Below are positions 5,624 to 6,119 of a stretch of 6,119 bases of DNA, one piece after another (positions within the stretch are counted from its first letter, which is position 1; the number at the start of each line of letters is the position of its first letter). Both the position numbers and the translations under genes were made by a program. The stretch is from JARROD01 sp037384225 (GTDB lineage: Bacteria; Pseudomonadota; Gammaproteobacteria; Pseudomonadales; Cellvibrionaceae), in the NCBI GenBank assembly GCA_037384225.1, contig JARROD010000229.1, positions 1 to 6,119 on the forward strand. The letters run 5' to 3'. The notes beneath the pieces were generated by a model, which saw only the letters and a list, made by a program, of their open reading frames with translations, did no database searches and was not told the DNA's origin.

Positions 5624-6019
5624 TCAGTCTCTTTCAAAGCGACAGAACAGCGAGCCGATTTCCACCGGTGTGCCCGATCTGATTCTTGGGAAACCGGTTG
5701 GAAAATTGCGCCCTTCAAATTCAATATCGCCCTCCAGTTCGCTACCCTTCTGCGACAGTACAATCCCACCTATAAATACGCCGTCAATCGTTACATTTAC
5801 CACATCACCCTCCACTTGCCCCTGGTTCAGATTGATTTCCCACTTGGCCCGAAATTCCGGGTTACCGTCATCCAGCTCGAAACGCAACTCCGCCTCCCGG
5901 CCACCAGGGCCATCATCGCGGCATCGAAAACGATTGTCCTTGGCCATAACATCGGCTGACGTAGCGGCCAGCACTGATACTATTGCGATACTCTGAAAAA
6001 TTGCTTTGCTGTTATTCAT
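5624..6019 (-). CDS. Small secreted protein of unknown function
   Basis: A 131-residue protein I do not recognise. It has a clear Sec signal peptide: MNNSK, then hydrophobic AIFQSIAIVSVLAATSA, with likely cleavage after DVMA (residue 26). The mature part, about 105 residues, is acidic, rich in charged residues and glycine, and has an alternating pattern (ELRFELDDG, KWEINLNQGQVEGDVVNVTI, IVLSQKGSELEGDIEFEG) that suggests a small beta-sandwich or barrel. The only two cysteines, C33 and C126, are near the two ends of the mature chain and could form a disulfide in the periplasm. The start at 6019 is chosen because a good ribosome binding site precedes it and the signal peptide begins there; extending to an upstream ATG at 6091 would add 24 residues before the signal. 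It converges on the operon, so a shared function is not implied. Confidence 0.7.
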   Translation of the reverse strand: MNNSKAIFQSIAIVSVLAATSADVMAKDNRFRCRDDGPGGREAELRFELDDGNPEFRAKWEINLNQGQVEGDVVNVTIDGVFIGGIVLSQKGSELEGDIEFEGRNFPTGFPRIRSGTPVEIGSLFCRFERD

Positions 6020-6029
6020 GGTCCAGCTA

Positions 6030-6035
6030 ACCTCC
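6030..6035 (-). promoter_or_regulatory. Ribosome binding site of the small secreted protein
   Basis: Read on the minus strand this is GGAGGT, separated by 10 nt from the ATG at 6017-6019. It fixes the start of the secreted protein there. Further upstream, minus-strand GATAAT near 6092-6097 could be a -10 hexamer, but its -35 would fall at or beyond the window edge. Confidence 0.6.
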
Positions 6036-6119
6036 GCTTGTGTATTTCCCGGAAAATGGTAGAAGTAAAGCGGCCGGCAAACCACGAACAAATTATCATT
6101 AAATGCCGAGATTTATTAA

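Noticed and set aside
5585..5959. Plus-strand open frames opposite the small secreted protein
   Set aside because: The minus-strand frame has a signal peptide and a GGAGGT ribosome binding site; the plus frames have neither and start inside the inverted repeat or the gene.

Overview
The window looks like chromosomal DNA of a Gram-negative gammaproteobacterium with a carbohydrate-degrading lifestyle. Cellvibrionaceae-type marine or soil bacteria are my best guess, from gene content and style only; no rRNA or other phylogenetic marker is present. Base composition is moderate and the intergenic regions are clearly more AT-rich than the genes.

Layout. Positions 1-428 hold no intact gene. There is a block of degenerate short repeats (about 31-189, including two 29-bp near-identical copies) followed directly by the C-terminal third of a VapC-type PIN-domain toxin (200-322), which looks like a decayed or rearranged toxin-antitoxin locus. 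I see nothing recognisable in 323-428. A PAS-AraC transcription factor (429-1178, minus strand) is transcribed away from a four-gene plus-strand operon (1439-5466). The 260-bp divergent region between them carries a pair of 15-bp direct repeats with 21-bp periodicity, which I propose as the regulator's operator. After the operon comes a 157-bp convergent gap with a 9-bp perfect inverted repeat. Last is a small secreted protein of unknown function on the minus strand (5624-6019).

How the genes work together. The operon encodes (1) a Tat-exported sugar isomerase/epimerase-type TIM barrel related to hydroxypyruvate isomerase, (2) a GMC flavoprotein with a cysteine motif fitting a [3Fe-4S] cluster, (3) its small 'gluconate 2-dehydrogenase subunit 3' partner carrying a Tat signal, and (4) a secreted DUF1080 / 3-keto-glycoside hydrolase-family protein. 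Read together these suggest a periplasmic oxidative route for breaking glycosides. The GMC/subunit 3 complex would oxidise a sugar ring (probably at C3), the DUF1080 protein would cleave the weakened 3-keto-glycoside, and the TIM barrel would isomerise, epimerise, hydrate or eliminate a keto-sugar intermediate. The reaction order and the substrate are inference. The family assignments and export signals are read from the sequence. No transporter, cytochrome c electron acceptor or keto-sugar reductase lies within the window, so the pathway must be completed by genes elsewhere.
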